A DNA stretch of 64,000 nt from Bacillota bacterium (GTDB lineage: Bacteria > Bacillota > Clostridia > Acetivibrionales > Acetivibrionaceae): NCBI GenBank assembly GCA_023421115.1, contig JAEZUI010000018.1, positions 1 through 64,000 of the forward strand. The letters are read 5' to 3'. Made by a program: the position numbers and the translations under genes. The notes beneath the pieces are model-generated. The model ran no database searches, was not told the DNA's origin, and saw only the letters and a list, made by a program, of their open reading frames with translations. This document shows positions 50,377-58,683 of the stretch, piece by piece (position 1 is the first letter of the stretch; each line of letters opens with the position of its first letter).

Positions 50377-52731
50377 TCATTGTTCCTTTTCCTTATTGCT
50401 TGTCTTTGCTCTTCTTTTGCTGGTCTTTACTGACTTCTTTTCAGACTTTTGCCTTTTCTTTCCGGACTTTTCTACTCGTTTTTTTGTCTTGTCTTTTTTC
50501 TTACCTTGGATATGGTTTAGTATATCTTTATCGGTTTTCGCTTTACGTTGACGTTTAGGTTTTTCTTCTTTTGGTGTTTCGGAAGCGTCCTTTGTTTCCT
50601 CTTCATCATCCTCATTTTGGGCAATAGTGAATTCAATCTTTCTAGCTGCAACATCAGCTCTTGCAAGCACAACTTTAATCACATCACCTATACGATAAAC
50701 TTTTCGTGTCCTATCACCTATTAGACAATACTGTTTATCATTAAACGTATAATAGTCATCTTCCATATTGCTCATTCTGACAAGGCCCTCTATAGTATTA
50801 TCGAGCTCTACAAACATGCCAAAGGATGTAACGTTAGATATAATACCTTCGAAGACTTGACCTTCATATTGCTTCATATACTCAACTTTTTTTAGATCCT
50901 CAGTGTCCCTCTCAGCCTCCTCAGCAACTCTCTCCCTCTGGGAGCACATCCTAGCTATCTCTGGCAGCGAATCTATAAGGTACTCTTCTCTCTTTTCATT
51001 CATCTGACCTTTCAAATACTCCTTCATTATCCGGTGAATAATGAGATCCGGATATCTTCTTATAGGTGATGTAAAGTGACTATAGTACTTTGCAGCTAAT
51101 CCAAAATGTCCCTGATTTAATTGAGAATACCTTGCTTTTTGTAGAGATCTCAACATAACAGTGCTAATTATGCGCTCTTCTCTAGTGTTTTTGACTTTAG
51201 CGAGCAGATCTTGAAGCGCTTTAGGATGAATTTTATTTATTCCTTTTAAGGTATATCCTAAATTGTGCACAAATTCACTGAAATTTTCTATTTTATCAGT
51301 ATCGGGCTCTTCATGCACCCTGTACACAAAAGGAACATTTGCCCAAAAGAAATGCTCCGCCACCGTTTCATTGCACACAAGCATGAATTCCTCGATTATT
51401 TTGTTTGCAATAGTTATTTCATAGGCCTTTATTTCAATGGGTTTACCCTTTTCATCAAGTAAAATCTTTGCTTCCTCGAAATCAAAGTCAATGGCACCCC
51501 TTTGCATTCTTTTATTTCTAAGTATTACAGCCAATTCTTCCATCGCTTTGAAATCTCCCAAAAGATACTCGTATCTCTTTGAAAGCTCTTTGTCCTTTTC
51601 AACAAGAATTTTGTATACATTTGTATAAGTCATTCTCTCATCGGTCTTAATTACGCTCTCGAAAATTTCATGATCAACCACTTTACCGGTTGTATCTATC
51701 TCCATCATAACAGTAAAACAAAGTCTGTCCACCTGCGGATTAAGACTGCAAATTCCGTTGGAGAGTGCTCTCGGGAGCATAGGTATAACCCTGTCTACCA
51801 AGTACACACTGGTGCCTCTTTTATAAGCTTCCCTATCTAAAGGCGAATCCTCGGTAACATAATGACTTACATCCGCAATGTGAACGCCAAGCTTATAGTG
51901 ACCATTCGGAAGCTTCTCTATCGACACGGCATCATCTAGATCCTTAGCATCCTCACCATCAATAGTAACCATGCGAACATCTCTCAAATCCCGTCTACCT
52001 TTAATCATTTCTTCAGTAACAGTTTGCCCTATTGACTCAGCCTGCATTACAACACTTTCCGGGAATTCTTCCGAAAGATTATGCAGCTTTATTATCGACA
52101 GTATGTCCGCACCCGCTTCATCTTTGTCTCCTATTATCTCAACTATTTTCCCCTCAGCATTTCTTCTTTTTCCCGGCCACAAAAGTATTTCTGCAACAAC
52201 TTTCTGCCCGGACTTCGCACCGTTTACTTCATCCTTCGGTATGAAAATATCTCCGGATATTCTTCTGTCATCCGGTACTACAAAACCAAAATATTTGCTA
52301 CTTTCAAAAGTTCCAACAATTGTTTTGTTGACTCTCTCGACTATTCTGATTACTTCTCCCTCTGCTCTTTTATCTCCAATAACCTTTTTATTAATTCTTG
52401 CAATTACTCTGTCATTATGCATAGCTCCATTTAATGAGTCAGCAGATATAAACACATCTTTAATATTTTCATCATCAGGAATAACAAAGCCGTATCCACG
52501 TTCATTTCCCTGAAGTCTTCCAACTATCAGGTTCATTCTTTCAGGAACTCCATACCTATCTTTGTGAGTCATAAATATCTTTCCCTCTGACTCTAATTCG
52601 TCTAGAACATTTTTAAACAAATGTACATCTGCTTTAGGTACATCAAAAACTGTTATCAATTCACCAAATAGTAGAGGCTTATAAGCATCTTCTCTCATAA
52701 ATCCCAAAATGCGTTCTTTTCTATCAATCAT
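50377..52731 (-). CDS. rnr: Ribonuclease R
   Basis: The 784-residue 3'-5' exoribonuclease degrades structured RNA. It has an N-terminal HTH, two cold-shock domains (about 65-220), the RNB core with the acidic site TIDGEDAKDLDDAVSIE, SPIRRYPDLIIHR, an S1 domain (GQVFEGIISNVTSFGMFVEL) and a lysine-rich tail of about 60 residues. ATG 52731 is directly preceded by an in-frame stop and has no clear ribosome-binding site. A GGAGG further up instead precedes a three-codon frame. Confidence 0.96.
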   Translation of the reverse strand: MIDRKERILGFMREDAYKPLLFGELITVFDVPKADVHLFKNVLDELESEGKIFMTHKDRYGVPERMNLIVGRLQGNERGYGFVIPDDENIKDVFISADSLNGAMHNDRVIARINKKVIGDKRAEGEVIRIVERVNKTIVGTFESSKYFGFVVPDDRRISGDIFIPKDEVNGAKSGQKVVAEILLWPGKRRNAEGKIVEIIGDKDEAGADILSIIKLHNLSEEFPESVVMQAESIGQTVTEEMIKGRRDLRDVRMVTIDGEDAKDLDDAVSIEKLPNGHYKLGVHIADVSHYVTEDSPLDREAYKRGTSVYLVDRVIPMLPRALSNGICSLNPQVDRLCFTVMMEIDTTGKVVDHEIFESVIKTDERMTYTNVYKILVEKDKELSKRYEYLLGDFKAMEELAVILRNKRMQRGAIDFDFEEAKILLDEKGKPIEIKAYEITIANKIIEEFMLVCNETVAEHFFWANVPFVYRVHEEPDTDKIENFSEFVHNLGYTLKGINKIHPKALQDLLAKVKNTREERIISTVMLRSLQKARYSQLNQGHFGLAAKYYSHFTSPIRRYPDLIIHRIMKEYLKGQMNEKREEYLIDSLPEIARMCSQRERVAEEAERDTEDLKKVEYMKQYEGQVFEGIISNVTSFGMFVELDNTIEGLVRMSNMEDDYYTFNDKQYCLIGDRTRKVYRIGDVIKVVLARADVAARKIEFTIAQNEDDEEETKDASETPKEEKPKRQRKAKTDKDILNHIQGKKKDKTKKRVEKSGKKRQKSEKKSVKTSKRRAKTSNKEKEQ

Positions 52732-52806
52732 TTAGTTCTAATGTGCTGCAGGTATTACAACAGCATTTCCTCCTTTTATTAATGTTTGTCAAAAAACATA
52801 ACTCTA

Positions 52807-52856
52807 TAAAAAAACCAAGATTAATAGAAGATAACTTATCTTACTAAACTTGGTTT
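52807..52856 (-). terminator. Terminator after the HD-domain gene
   Basis: Outer arms AAACCAAG and CTTGGTTT with an inner AAGATAA/TTATCTT pair. On the minus strand the stem runs into TTTTTTT. It separates the HD gene from rnr. Confidence 0.8.
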
Positions 52857-52944
52857 ATAAAATTCGATATATTTATTATTAGCATAAAAGTAAAACAATA
52901 CTCTCAAATTAATTTCAAAAGCAAAAAATATATACATCTTCACC

Positions 52945-53478
52945 TTATATAGCTTGAACAGCTTTCACAGAAACCTCCACAAACTTTTCAAGGTCTATAC
53001 CTATATTTTCACAGGAATTGATCTGCTCTAGTGCTATATCTTTTATAAAACCTTCTTCACCAATCTTCTCCATAACAAACTCTACAGTCAAATCTTCAAC
53101 TTTTTTTGAAGGAAGTGCTGCTGTACAAGCATTCATAACTACTGCCATAGGGCTTGCACAATAAAGAGCTTTATCAATCTTTCTTTTTCTTTCAATACCA
53201 TGATAATCATTATGAGCCCTGATAGCATAAACAATAGAACTTTCAACATCCAAGGTCTCTAATATCTCCGCTCCGACTAAACCATGCTTTGCAGGGTCAC
53301 CAGCCGTCTTATCATAATCAATGTCATGAAGCAATCCTGCCATTCCCCATTTATCAATATCTTCTTTAAAATAAAAAGCTAATTCCTTCATAATAGCTTC
53401 AACTGCTAGAGAATGTTTAAGTAAATTCTCACTTTTCAAACGACCTTTTAATTCTTCAAGTGCCTGCTCTCTTTCCAT
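52945..53478 (-). CDS. HDIG-type HD-domain phosphohydrolase-like protein
   Basis: The 177-residue protein has the HD motifs HSLAVEAIMKELA, GLLHDIDYD and AIRAHNDYH. The pattern belongs to small HDIG proteins that hydrolyse nucleotides or phosphoesters. ATG 53478 is used, with GGAGG 11 bases upstream; earlier ATGs lie in or before that site. It is placed between secG and rnr and has its own terminator. The substrate is unknown. Confidence 0.8.
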   Translation of the reverse strand: MEREQALEELKGRLKSENLLKHSLAVEAIMKELAFYFKEDIDKWGMAGLLHDIDYDKTAGDPAKHGLVGAEILETLDVESSIVYAIRAHNDYHGIERKRKIDKALYCASPMAVVMNACTAALPSKKVEDLTVEFVMEKIGEEGFIKDIALEQINSCENIGIDLEKFVEVSVKAVQAI

Positions 53479-53822
53479 GGGAACCATTACCTCCATTTGT
53501 ATGCTTATTAAACACGAAAACAAAACTATTATTAAAAAACAGGTTCAGACTCCATAGGTATAACCAAACAACCAGAATAAAGTTGTCTCACATATATATT
53601 ACTAAAATAAAGCTATAATTACAAGAAAAAATGAAGTCTTTGAAAAAAGTTTAGAAATAATATATAGAAATAGATATACAATAAATAAAGTAAAAATAGC
53701 AAAAATCATTTTACGTAACTATTTAATCCAAACATAATTTTTTCAGTATCTTCTCCATATTTGATAGATTCAAGTACTTAGACTATCCAAAGGATATACA
53801 TTTCATTCCAAGAGGCTAAATA
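53479..53822. other. Intergenic region with a third copy of the AAGAGGC repeat
   Basis: No gene is seen in this AT-rich gap. At 53799-53816 it has CATTTCATTCCAAGAGGC, differing at one base from the repeats near 36473 and 36537. The left hairpin arm found in the 36537 copy is missing here. The copy abuts the secG terminator. Confidence 0.55.
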
Positions 53823-53854
53823 AAATAAAACTGTGGAATTCCACAGTTTTATTT
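53823..53854 (-). terminator. secG terminator (32-bp perfect palindrome)
   Basis: AAATAAAACTGTGGAA and its exact complement run into A/T-rich sequence 8 bases after the secG stop. The palindrome is perfect and could act on both strands. Confidence 0.85.
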
Positions 53855-53861
53855 ATTATCA

Positions 53862-54098
53862 TTAGGAATTAATCAAAATCTGTAAAACGATTGATGTTAT
53901 AAGGAAACCTACTGCTGCTACCGCAGTCCATTTACCTAAAATAGCATCTATTGTCCTACCTTTATTCTTGCCAAAAAAAGTTTCTGCACCACCTGCTATT
54001 GCACCTGATAATCCTGCCTGCTTAGCTGATTGAAAGAGTACTATTATTATCAATGATACACAAAACAATATGTGCAATATATTAACTGCTATTTGCAT
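53862..54098 (-). CDS. secG: Preprotein translocase subunit SecG
   Basis: The 78-residue protein has two membrane segments (IAVNILHILFCVSLIIIVLFQ and WTAVAAVGFLITSIVLQIL). The conserved SecG loop between them reads SAKQAGLSGAIAGGAETFFGKNKGRTIDAILGK. It assists SecYE in protein export. Order eno-secG-...-rnr is the usual Firmicute one. A GGAGG lies 13 bases upstream of the ATG, a little far. Confidence 0.95.
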   Translation of the reverse strand: MQIAVNILHILFCVSLIIIVLFQSAKQAGLSGAIAGGAETFFGKNKGRTIDAILGKWTAVAAVGFLITSIVLQILINS

Positions 54099-54246
54099 GC
54101 TAAAAAAACACCTCCTGTCAAATTAACATATTAATTTTAGCATACAGTATATGAAAATACAAGCAAAACGTAAAGATTTTTCATAATTTCATAGTTTCAT
54201 AGTTTGTCGAGCAAAATCTTACTTAAATGCTTTACGTCCAAAAGTT

Positions 54247-55548
54247 TTATTTGTTTTTCAAATTAAACCATGCATTAATTCCTAAATAACGGCTTGAGCC
54301 TCCTAACTCTTCTTCAATTCTTAGTAATTGGTTGTATTTTGCAACACGATCACTTCTTGACGGAGCCCCTGTTTTTATCTGTCCTGCATTAGTTGCAACA
54401 GCTATATCCGCAATAGTAGCATCCTCTGTTTCTCCAGAGCGGTGAGAAACAACTGCTGTATAACCAGCCCTGTTAGCCATTTCTATTGCATCTAAGGTTT
54501 CTGTCAATGTACCGATCTGATTTACTTTTATTAGTATTGAATTTGCCACACCCATATCAATACCTCTTTTAAGTCTTGTAGTGTTAGTAACAAAAAGATC
54601 ATCACCTACAAGCTGTATTTTGCTTCCGATTTTTTCAGTGAGCAGCTTCCAACCTTCCCAATCCTCTTCGGAAACACCATCCTCCAAAGATATTATCGGG
54701 TATTTGTCAGCAAGTTCTGCCCAATAGTTTACCATCTCTTCACGAGTCTTCTTTATTCCTGTCTTCCAAAAGAAATAAGTACCGTCCTCTTGATACATTT
54801 CTGTGGCAGCAGCATCTATAGCTATTCTGAAATCATCTCCTGCTTTATATCCCGCTTTTTCAACGGCTTCCAAAATAACCTGTATAGCTTCCTCGTCCGT
54901 TTTAAGATTAGGAGCAAATCCACCTTCATCACCTACCGCAGTACTATAACCCTTATCTTTTAAAACTGTTTTTAGGTTATGGAATACTTCGGCACACATC
55001 TGAAGAGCATTTTTAAAGGTACCTGCTCCTACAGGCATAATCATGAACTCCTGTATATTTACACTATTGTCTGCATGCTTACCACCGTTAATGATATTCA
55101 TCATAGGTACGGGAAGAGTCTTTGCATTAATCCCTCCCACATACTGATACAAACTTACTCCTAGAGCCTCAGCTGCAGCTTTTGCAACAGCAAGCGAAAC
55201 TCCTAGAATAGCATTTGCACCAAGTTTTGATTTATTTGGTGTTCCATCTAGGCTGATCATCAAATTATCAATTGCCACCTGATCAAAGACATTCATTCCT
55301 TCAACTTCAGGGGCTATTGTTTTATTTACATTTTCAACGGCTTTCAATACTCCTTTTCCAAGGTATCTTTTTTTATCTCCATCTCTGAGTTCTACTGCTT
55401 CGAATGCCCCTGTAGAAGCTCCTGAAGGAACAGCAGCTCTTCCCAAAAAACCACCTTCTGTTACAACTTCCACTTCTACTGTGGGATTTCCTCTAGAATC
55501 GAGTATTTCTCTGGCAAATACGTTTTCAATTTCCAAGTATTCCTTCAT
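54247..55548 (-). CDS. eno: Enolase
   Basis: The 433-residue enzyme converts 2-phosphoglycerate to phosphoenolpyruvate. Signatures: ARE.LDSRGNPTVEVEV, GASTGAFEAVELRDGD, QEFMIMPVGA, GDEGGFAPNL, the metal Asp/Glu residues in RIAIDAAATEMY and SLEDGVSEEDW, ILIKVNQIGTLTET and SHRSGETEDATIADIAVATNAGQIKTG. Length is typical. AAGGGAG precedes the start. It lies 149 bases upstream of secG on the same strand. Confidence 0.98.
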   Translation of the reverse strand: MKEYLEIENVFAREILDSRGNPTVEVEVVTEGGFLGRAAVPSGASTGAFEAVELRDGDKKRYLGKGVLKAVENVNKTIAPEVEGMNVFDQVAIDNLMISLDGTPNKSKLGANAILGVSLAVAKAAAEALGVSLYQYVGGINAKTLPVPMMNIINGGKHADNSVNIQEFMIMPVGAGTFKNALQMCAEVFHNLKTVLKDKGYSTAVGDEGGFAPNLKTDEEAIQVILEAVEKAGYKAGDDFRIAIDAAATEMYQEDGTYFFWKTGIKKTREEMVNYWAELADKYPIISLEDGVSEEDWEGWKLLTEKIGSKIQLVGDDLFVTNTTRLKRGIDMGVANSILIKVNQIGTLTETLDAIEMANRAGYTAVVSHRSGETEDATIADIAVATNAGQIKTGAPSRSDRVAKYNQLLRIEEELGGSSRYLGINAWFNLKNK

Positions 55549-55658
55549 AGCACATTCTCCCTTTTAAGTATTGTATATTTGTAAAACATTTAGTATATTT
55601 TATCCAAAAAAGTTCATATTCAAACATAATATTTTATTATCCTCATAACCTATGTATT

Positions 55659-56639
55659 TTACGGTTCTGCACCAAATAAAAGTTTCCCGTTTAAATATAG
55701 CGTTACTCTGTTCCATAGAATAAATGACCTTGATGAGGAATAGGAGTAATCATTTTTTTGATTATATTGACTCCAATCATTTTTTGCAAAACCAACCGAG
55801 AGTTCGACACTGCTACCTGCTCTAACTTCGCCTGCTGCTTCGCTGAAACTTATCTCTAAGTAGCTGTCGGCATTATTTTTTTTATTGTTAAGTGTTACAA
55901 AGTGTCCTATTACATTAGTAGAACCATTTGTAAAAGAATCACACCAGAAAGTCTCAGCCTGACTTTTATCCTTCGTATAGTAATATCTTATTTTTATGTC
56001 AGACAGCTTTATATTCTGGTTTCCGCTGTTAATAACCATAAACATCGGATATATGGCATCAGTGTCGGAATTAGCTTTACCATTTTTGTACCTGAGTTCT
56101 ATCTTAGGCTCAGCTTTTGTTGGCTCAACTACAGGTTTTGCAGGAGGCTTTGCAGGTGCCTTTGTTTTTACTTCCATAGTTTTTTTAGGTGTTGCCTTTA
56201 ATGTTACTGTTGGCGTAGGTGTTGGTAAAGGCTTCACAGTTGGTGTAATAGTCGGCACTGTAATTGTTGGTGTAAGTGCTGCTTTTGGCATTTCTATTGG
56301 TATTTCTGTGGTTGTATTACTTACCGTTGTGGTTGTAGCTGTTGGATTATTTGTTGTAGCTGTAATTGTAATTGTGGGAGCTAACGTTGGCGCTGCTGTT
56401 GGCGTTAATGTAGCTATTGCCATTGGCATAGTTGTTATCGGTGTTGTTATCTCTGGTACCTCTGAGTCTATTGTAGATTCCGGTGCATTTTTTTCTTTTG
56501 CAGTGCTATCTGCCGCTACCTTTAATTCATTACCGCTGTTATTAAAATTTGAAAAAAATAATATTGTAATAACAAAAAAAGAAAATACAAAAAACCCTAT
56601 TATCGTTTTTCTTTTTTTTACATCATAAAACCATCTCAT
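55659..56639 (-). CDS. Membrane-anchored protein with C-terminal family-3 carbohydrate-binding module
   Basis: The 326-residue protein has a 12-residue cytoplasmic start, one membrane segment (about 13-31) and a Thr/Pro-rich linker (about 40-175). A CBM3 follows (about 176-326: IELRYKNGKANSDTDAIYPMFMVINSGNQNIKLSDIKIRYYYT, FWCDSF, SYLEISFSEAAG, NDWSQYNQKNDYSYSS, WNRVTLYLNGKLLFGAEP). CBM3 binds crystalline cellulose. The layout is that of clostridial RsgI anti-sigma factors minus the N-terminal anti-sigma domain, and no SigI gene is adjacent. It may tether cells to cellulose or be a truncated sensor. Confidence 0.88.
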   Translation of the reverse strand: MRWFYDVKKRKTIIGFFVFSFFVITILFFSNFNNSGNELKVAADSTAKEKNAPESTIDSEVPEITTPITTMPMAIATLTPTAAPTLAPTITITATTNNPTATTTTVSNTTTEIPIEMPKAALTPTITVPTITPTVKPLPTPTPTVTLKATPKKTMEVKTKAPAKPPAKPVVEPTKAEPKIELRYKNGKANSDTDAIYPMFMVINSGNQNIKLSDIKIRYYYTKDKSQAETFWCDSFTNGSTNVIGHFVTLNNKKNNADSYLEISFSEAAGEVRAGSSVELSVGFAKNDWSQYNQKNDYSYSSSRSFILWNRVTLYLNGKLLFGAEP

Positions 56640-57133
56640 AAAATTCCCCCTACTACCAGATGTATTTTGGTTTAAAGGATAATTATACTATTTCAGCTTA
56701 TTCATTATCAACATATATTATTATTTATGTATCTAATCTTATTATAGTACAAGTTAGAACATTTTTTAATAAGGTAATTCCAAAAAACTTCGAACATTGA
56801 AATACTCTACTTCTATAAAGCTCCAAGACCAGTGAAAAAATACTATTTCACAGTCAGAGAAGTGTTGCTATTGCGCTCTGTGAAAAATTTAGTTTAGGGT
56901 ATGATGACAATAAATTTTGTATAAGTTATAATTGTTTTAAACAGTCTTATCTAAATTTAAAGTATAAGTTGGAACCTTTTTAAATAATATCCGTCAAAAT
57001 AATTGTATCTAACGTTAGTATTAGTAAATAAGAACATAAATTTACTTTACGTAAAACGTAATCCGTTTTTTACATGGTAACTGCAAAGTTTTTTGAAATT
57101 ACCATAGTTAAATTATTCAAGGAGGCTTTAATT
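56640..57133. other. Intergenic region between divergent genes with competing inverted repeats
   Basis: This 494-base gap separates the CBM3 gene from the DUF4349 gene. TTTCACAG at 56846-56853 can pair with CTGTGAAA at 56878-56885 or, in part, with GTGAAA at 56832-56837, giving mutually exclusive hairpins. No gene with a ribosome-binding site is seen. Confidence 0.4.
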
Positions 57134-58180
57134 ATGAAAAAAAACATTTCTAAAAACTTATTAATTTTTTTAAGCTTATTACTAATTGTATCCTCAGTAG
57201 GTTGTAGTTCAAAGAGTAGCAATTCATTAAACAATTTAAGTGACAAACCCTTTGGAAATTCCAACGAAGCTGCTATAATCGCAACTGAGGATTATGATGG
57301 TGAAGCTTATACATCAATGGCTAAGCAATCGGTTGCTGCTGGTAATTCGACTTTTACTAATGATTCGACTGCTGCTGATAATTCGACTGCACTTGTAGGA
57401 ACAGGTGAGTCAAGCAGTGCCCTTAACAACTCAATTCTAGATCAAAGAAAAATAATACGCAATGCAAACATAAGCGTTGAAGTTGAAAACTTTGATGCAG
57501 CCTATGGCAAAATCGAGTACATAATATCAAACGTAGGATATGTTCAAGAGTCAAAAATAAGTAAGGTAAAACACTATGTAGACAATAAAGAAATTCTTGT
57601 TACAAACGGAGTAATAATTATAAGAGTTGATGCAGATAAATTCAGCAGCGTACTAAAAGACATAAAAGGTCTAGGGTTATTGACTGATGAAAATATAAAA
57701 ACTGACGATGTTACTGAAAAATTCTTTGACATCGATTCTAGATTAAGATTGATCAGATACGAAGAAAGCAGACTTGAAGAATATTTGAAGAAAATCCAAG
57801 ATCCCGACACCATATTTAAGACAGAAAAAAGACTGACAGAAATAAGACACGAAATCGAACAACTTACCGGTACTCTTAACAAACTTTCCAACTTAGTTAA
57901 ACTCTCAACCATCACAATAAACATGAATGAAAAAGTTCCAAATTCAACAATAGAACCTGTCGAACCAACATATGTCAGCAAACTAAAAGATAACTTTTTA
58001 GATAGCCTTAGCGGAGTAATAGAATTTTTAGGAAACCTTCTTATACTTATAGTTGCTGCATTACCGGTTTTAGTTCTGTTAGGACTAATACTCCTTACAG
58101 TATACTTTATAAGTAAAAAATTCTTAAAGAACAAAATTAAGAAGCCGGAAAAGAAATCTGACAATGCCGAAAACGACTGA
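57134..58180 (+). CDS. DUF4349 lipoprotein
   Basis: The 348-residue protein starts at ATG 57134 (AAGGAGG 9 bases upstream) with a lipoprotein signal ending VSSVGCSS. After a low-complexity stretch it has the DUF4349 domain (RKIIRNANISVEVENFDAAYGKIEYIISNVGYVQESKI ... LTEIRHEIEQLTGTLNKLSNLVKLSTITINM) with a coiled coil. It ends with a membrane helix (about 310-335) and a basic cytoplasmic tail. The function is unknown; the family is typically envelope-associated. A terminator follows. Confidence 0.85.
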   Translation: MKKNISKNLLIFLSLLLIVSSVGCSSKSSNSLNNLSDKPFGNSNEAAIIATEDYDGEAYTSMAKQSVAAGNSTFTNDSTAADNSTALVGTGESSSALNNSILDQRKIIRNANISVEVENFDAAYGKIEYIISNVGYVQESKISKVKHYVDNKEILVTNGVIIIRVDADKFSSVLKDIKGLGLLTDENIKTDDVTEKFFDIDSRLRLIRYEESRLEEYLKKIQDPDTIFKTEKRLTEIRHEIEQLTGTLNKLSNLVKLSTITINMNEKVPNSTIEPVEPTYVSKLKDNFLDSLSGVIEFLGNLLILIVAALPVLVLLGLILLTVYFISKKFLKNKIKKPEKKSDNAEND

Positions 58181-58330
58181 TATTGTTACAAACCAGGTAG
58201 ATTTAAAGATTGAAGAAGCAGGCATTGTTGAGCCTGCTTTTTCAATTTCTTTTATTAATTCTAAATTTAATCCCCTACTAACAATATTCTTAATCCAATC
58301 ACACCATCCCCTTGGTTTTGTTTTAACCAT
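58124..58330 (-). CDS. Possible small convergent protein gene
   Basis: A leftward frame of 68 codons starts at ATG 58330 with GGAGAAGG 5 bases upstream. The first 45 residues (MVKTKPRGWCDWIKNIVSR...) read like a real protein, and the last 18 are hydrophobic. It runs through the terminator of the DUF4349 gene and overlaps that gene's end by 57 bases on the opposite strand. That makes it doubtful: it could be a remnant. Confidence 0.3.
   Translation of the reverse strand: MVKTKPRGWCDWIKNIVSRGLNLELIKEIEKAGSTMPASSIFKSTWFVTISVVFGIVRFLFRLLNFVL
58216..58243 (+). terminator. Terminator of the DUF4349 gene
   Basis: AAGCAGGC and GCCTGCTT with an 8-base loop, followed by TTTTC, 36 bases after the stop. 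Confidence 0.85.
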
Positions 58331-58554
58331 TGAAACCTTCTCCATTTTTTCAAATATATTTTTTACATCCTATAAACTCACATATTGCCTAACAATTTCA
58401 TTATATGTATAAATTATATTACAAAATCCGCCTGATACAAACGTACGTTCTAATTTAATTCAATACTTCTTGCATCGCTTAAAACCAAGCGAACCGTCAC
58501 ACTGGTCACATCTTATCAGAGGTGTAATCCGAATTTCTGTTGTTTGTTATCAAT

Positions 58555-58605
58555 AAAAGAGAGCACCGCTCCCTACTTAAAAGTAGTTTTGCGACACTCC
58601 CTTTT
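58555..58605 (-). terminator. Terminator-like hairpin of the SLH gene, paired through G-U wobbles
   Basis: The minus-strand RNA can form a 15-bp stem (58555-58569 with 58591-58605). Its four non-Watson-Crick positions are all G-U pairs, so the structure favours the leftward transcript. A short inner hairpin (CTACTT/AAGTAG) sits in the loop. It lies about 80 bases after the SLH gene stop codon. Confidence 0.6.
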
Positions 58606-58683
58606 GCTGTAAGTGTAAATGGAGCTTGTTATAACTCCAAACTAATTGCAATCTTAGCTTAATGTTATAACTGATACTACATC

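Noticed and set aside
55996..56628. Plus-strand open frame of 210 codons rich in Val/Gly/Ile
   Set aside because: It is the mirror of the Thr/Pro linker coding region of the CBM3 protein; no ribosome-binding site and no family pattern.
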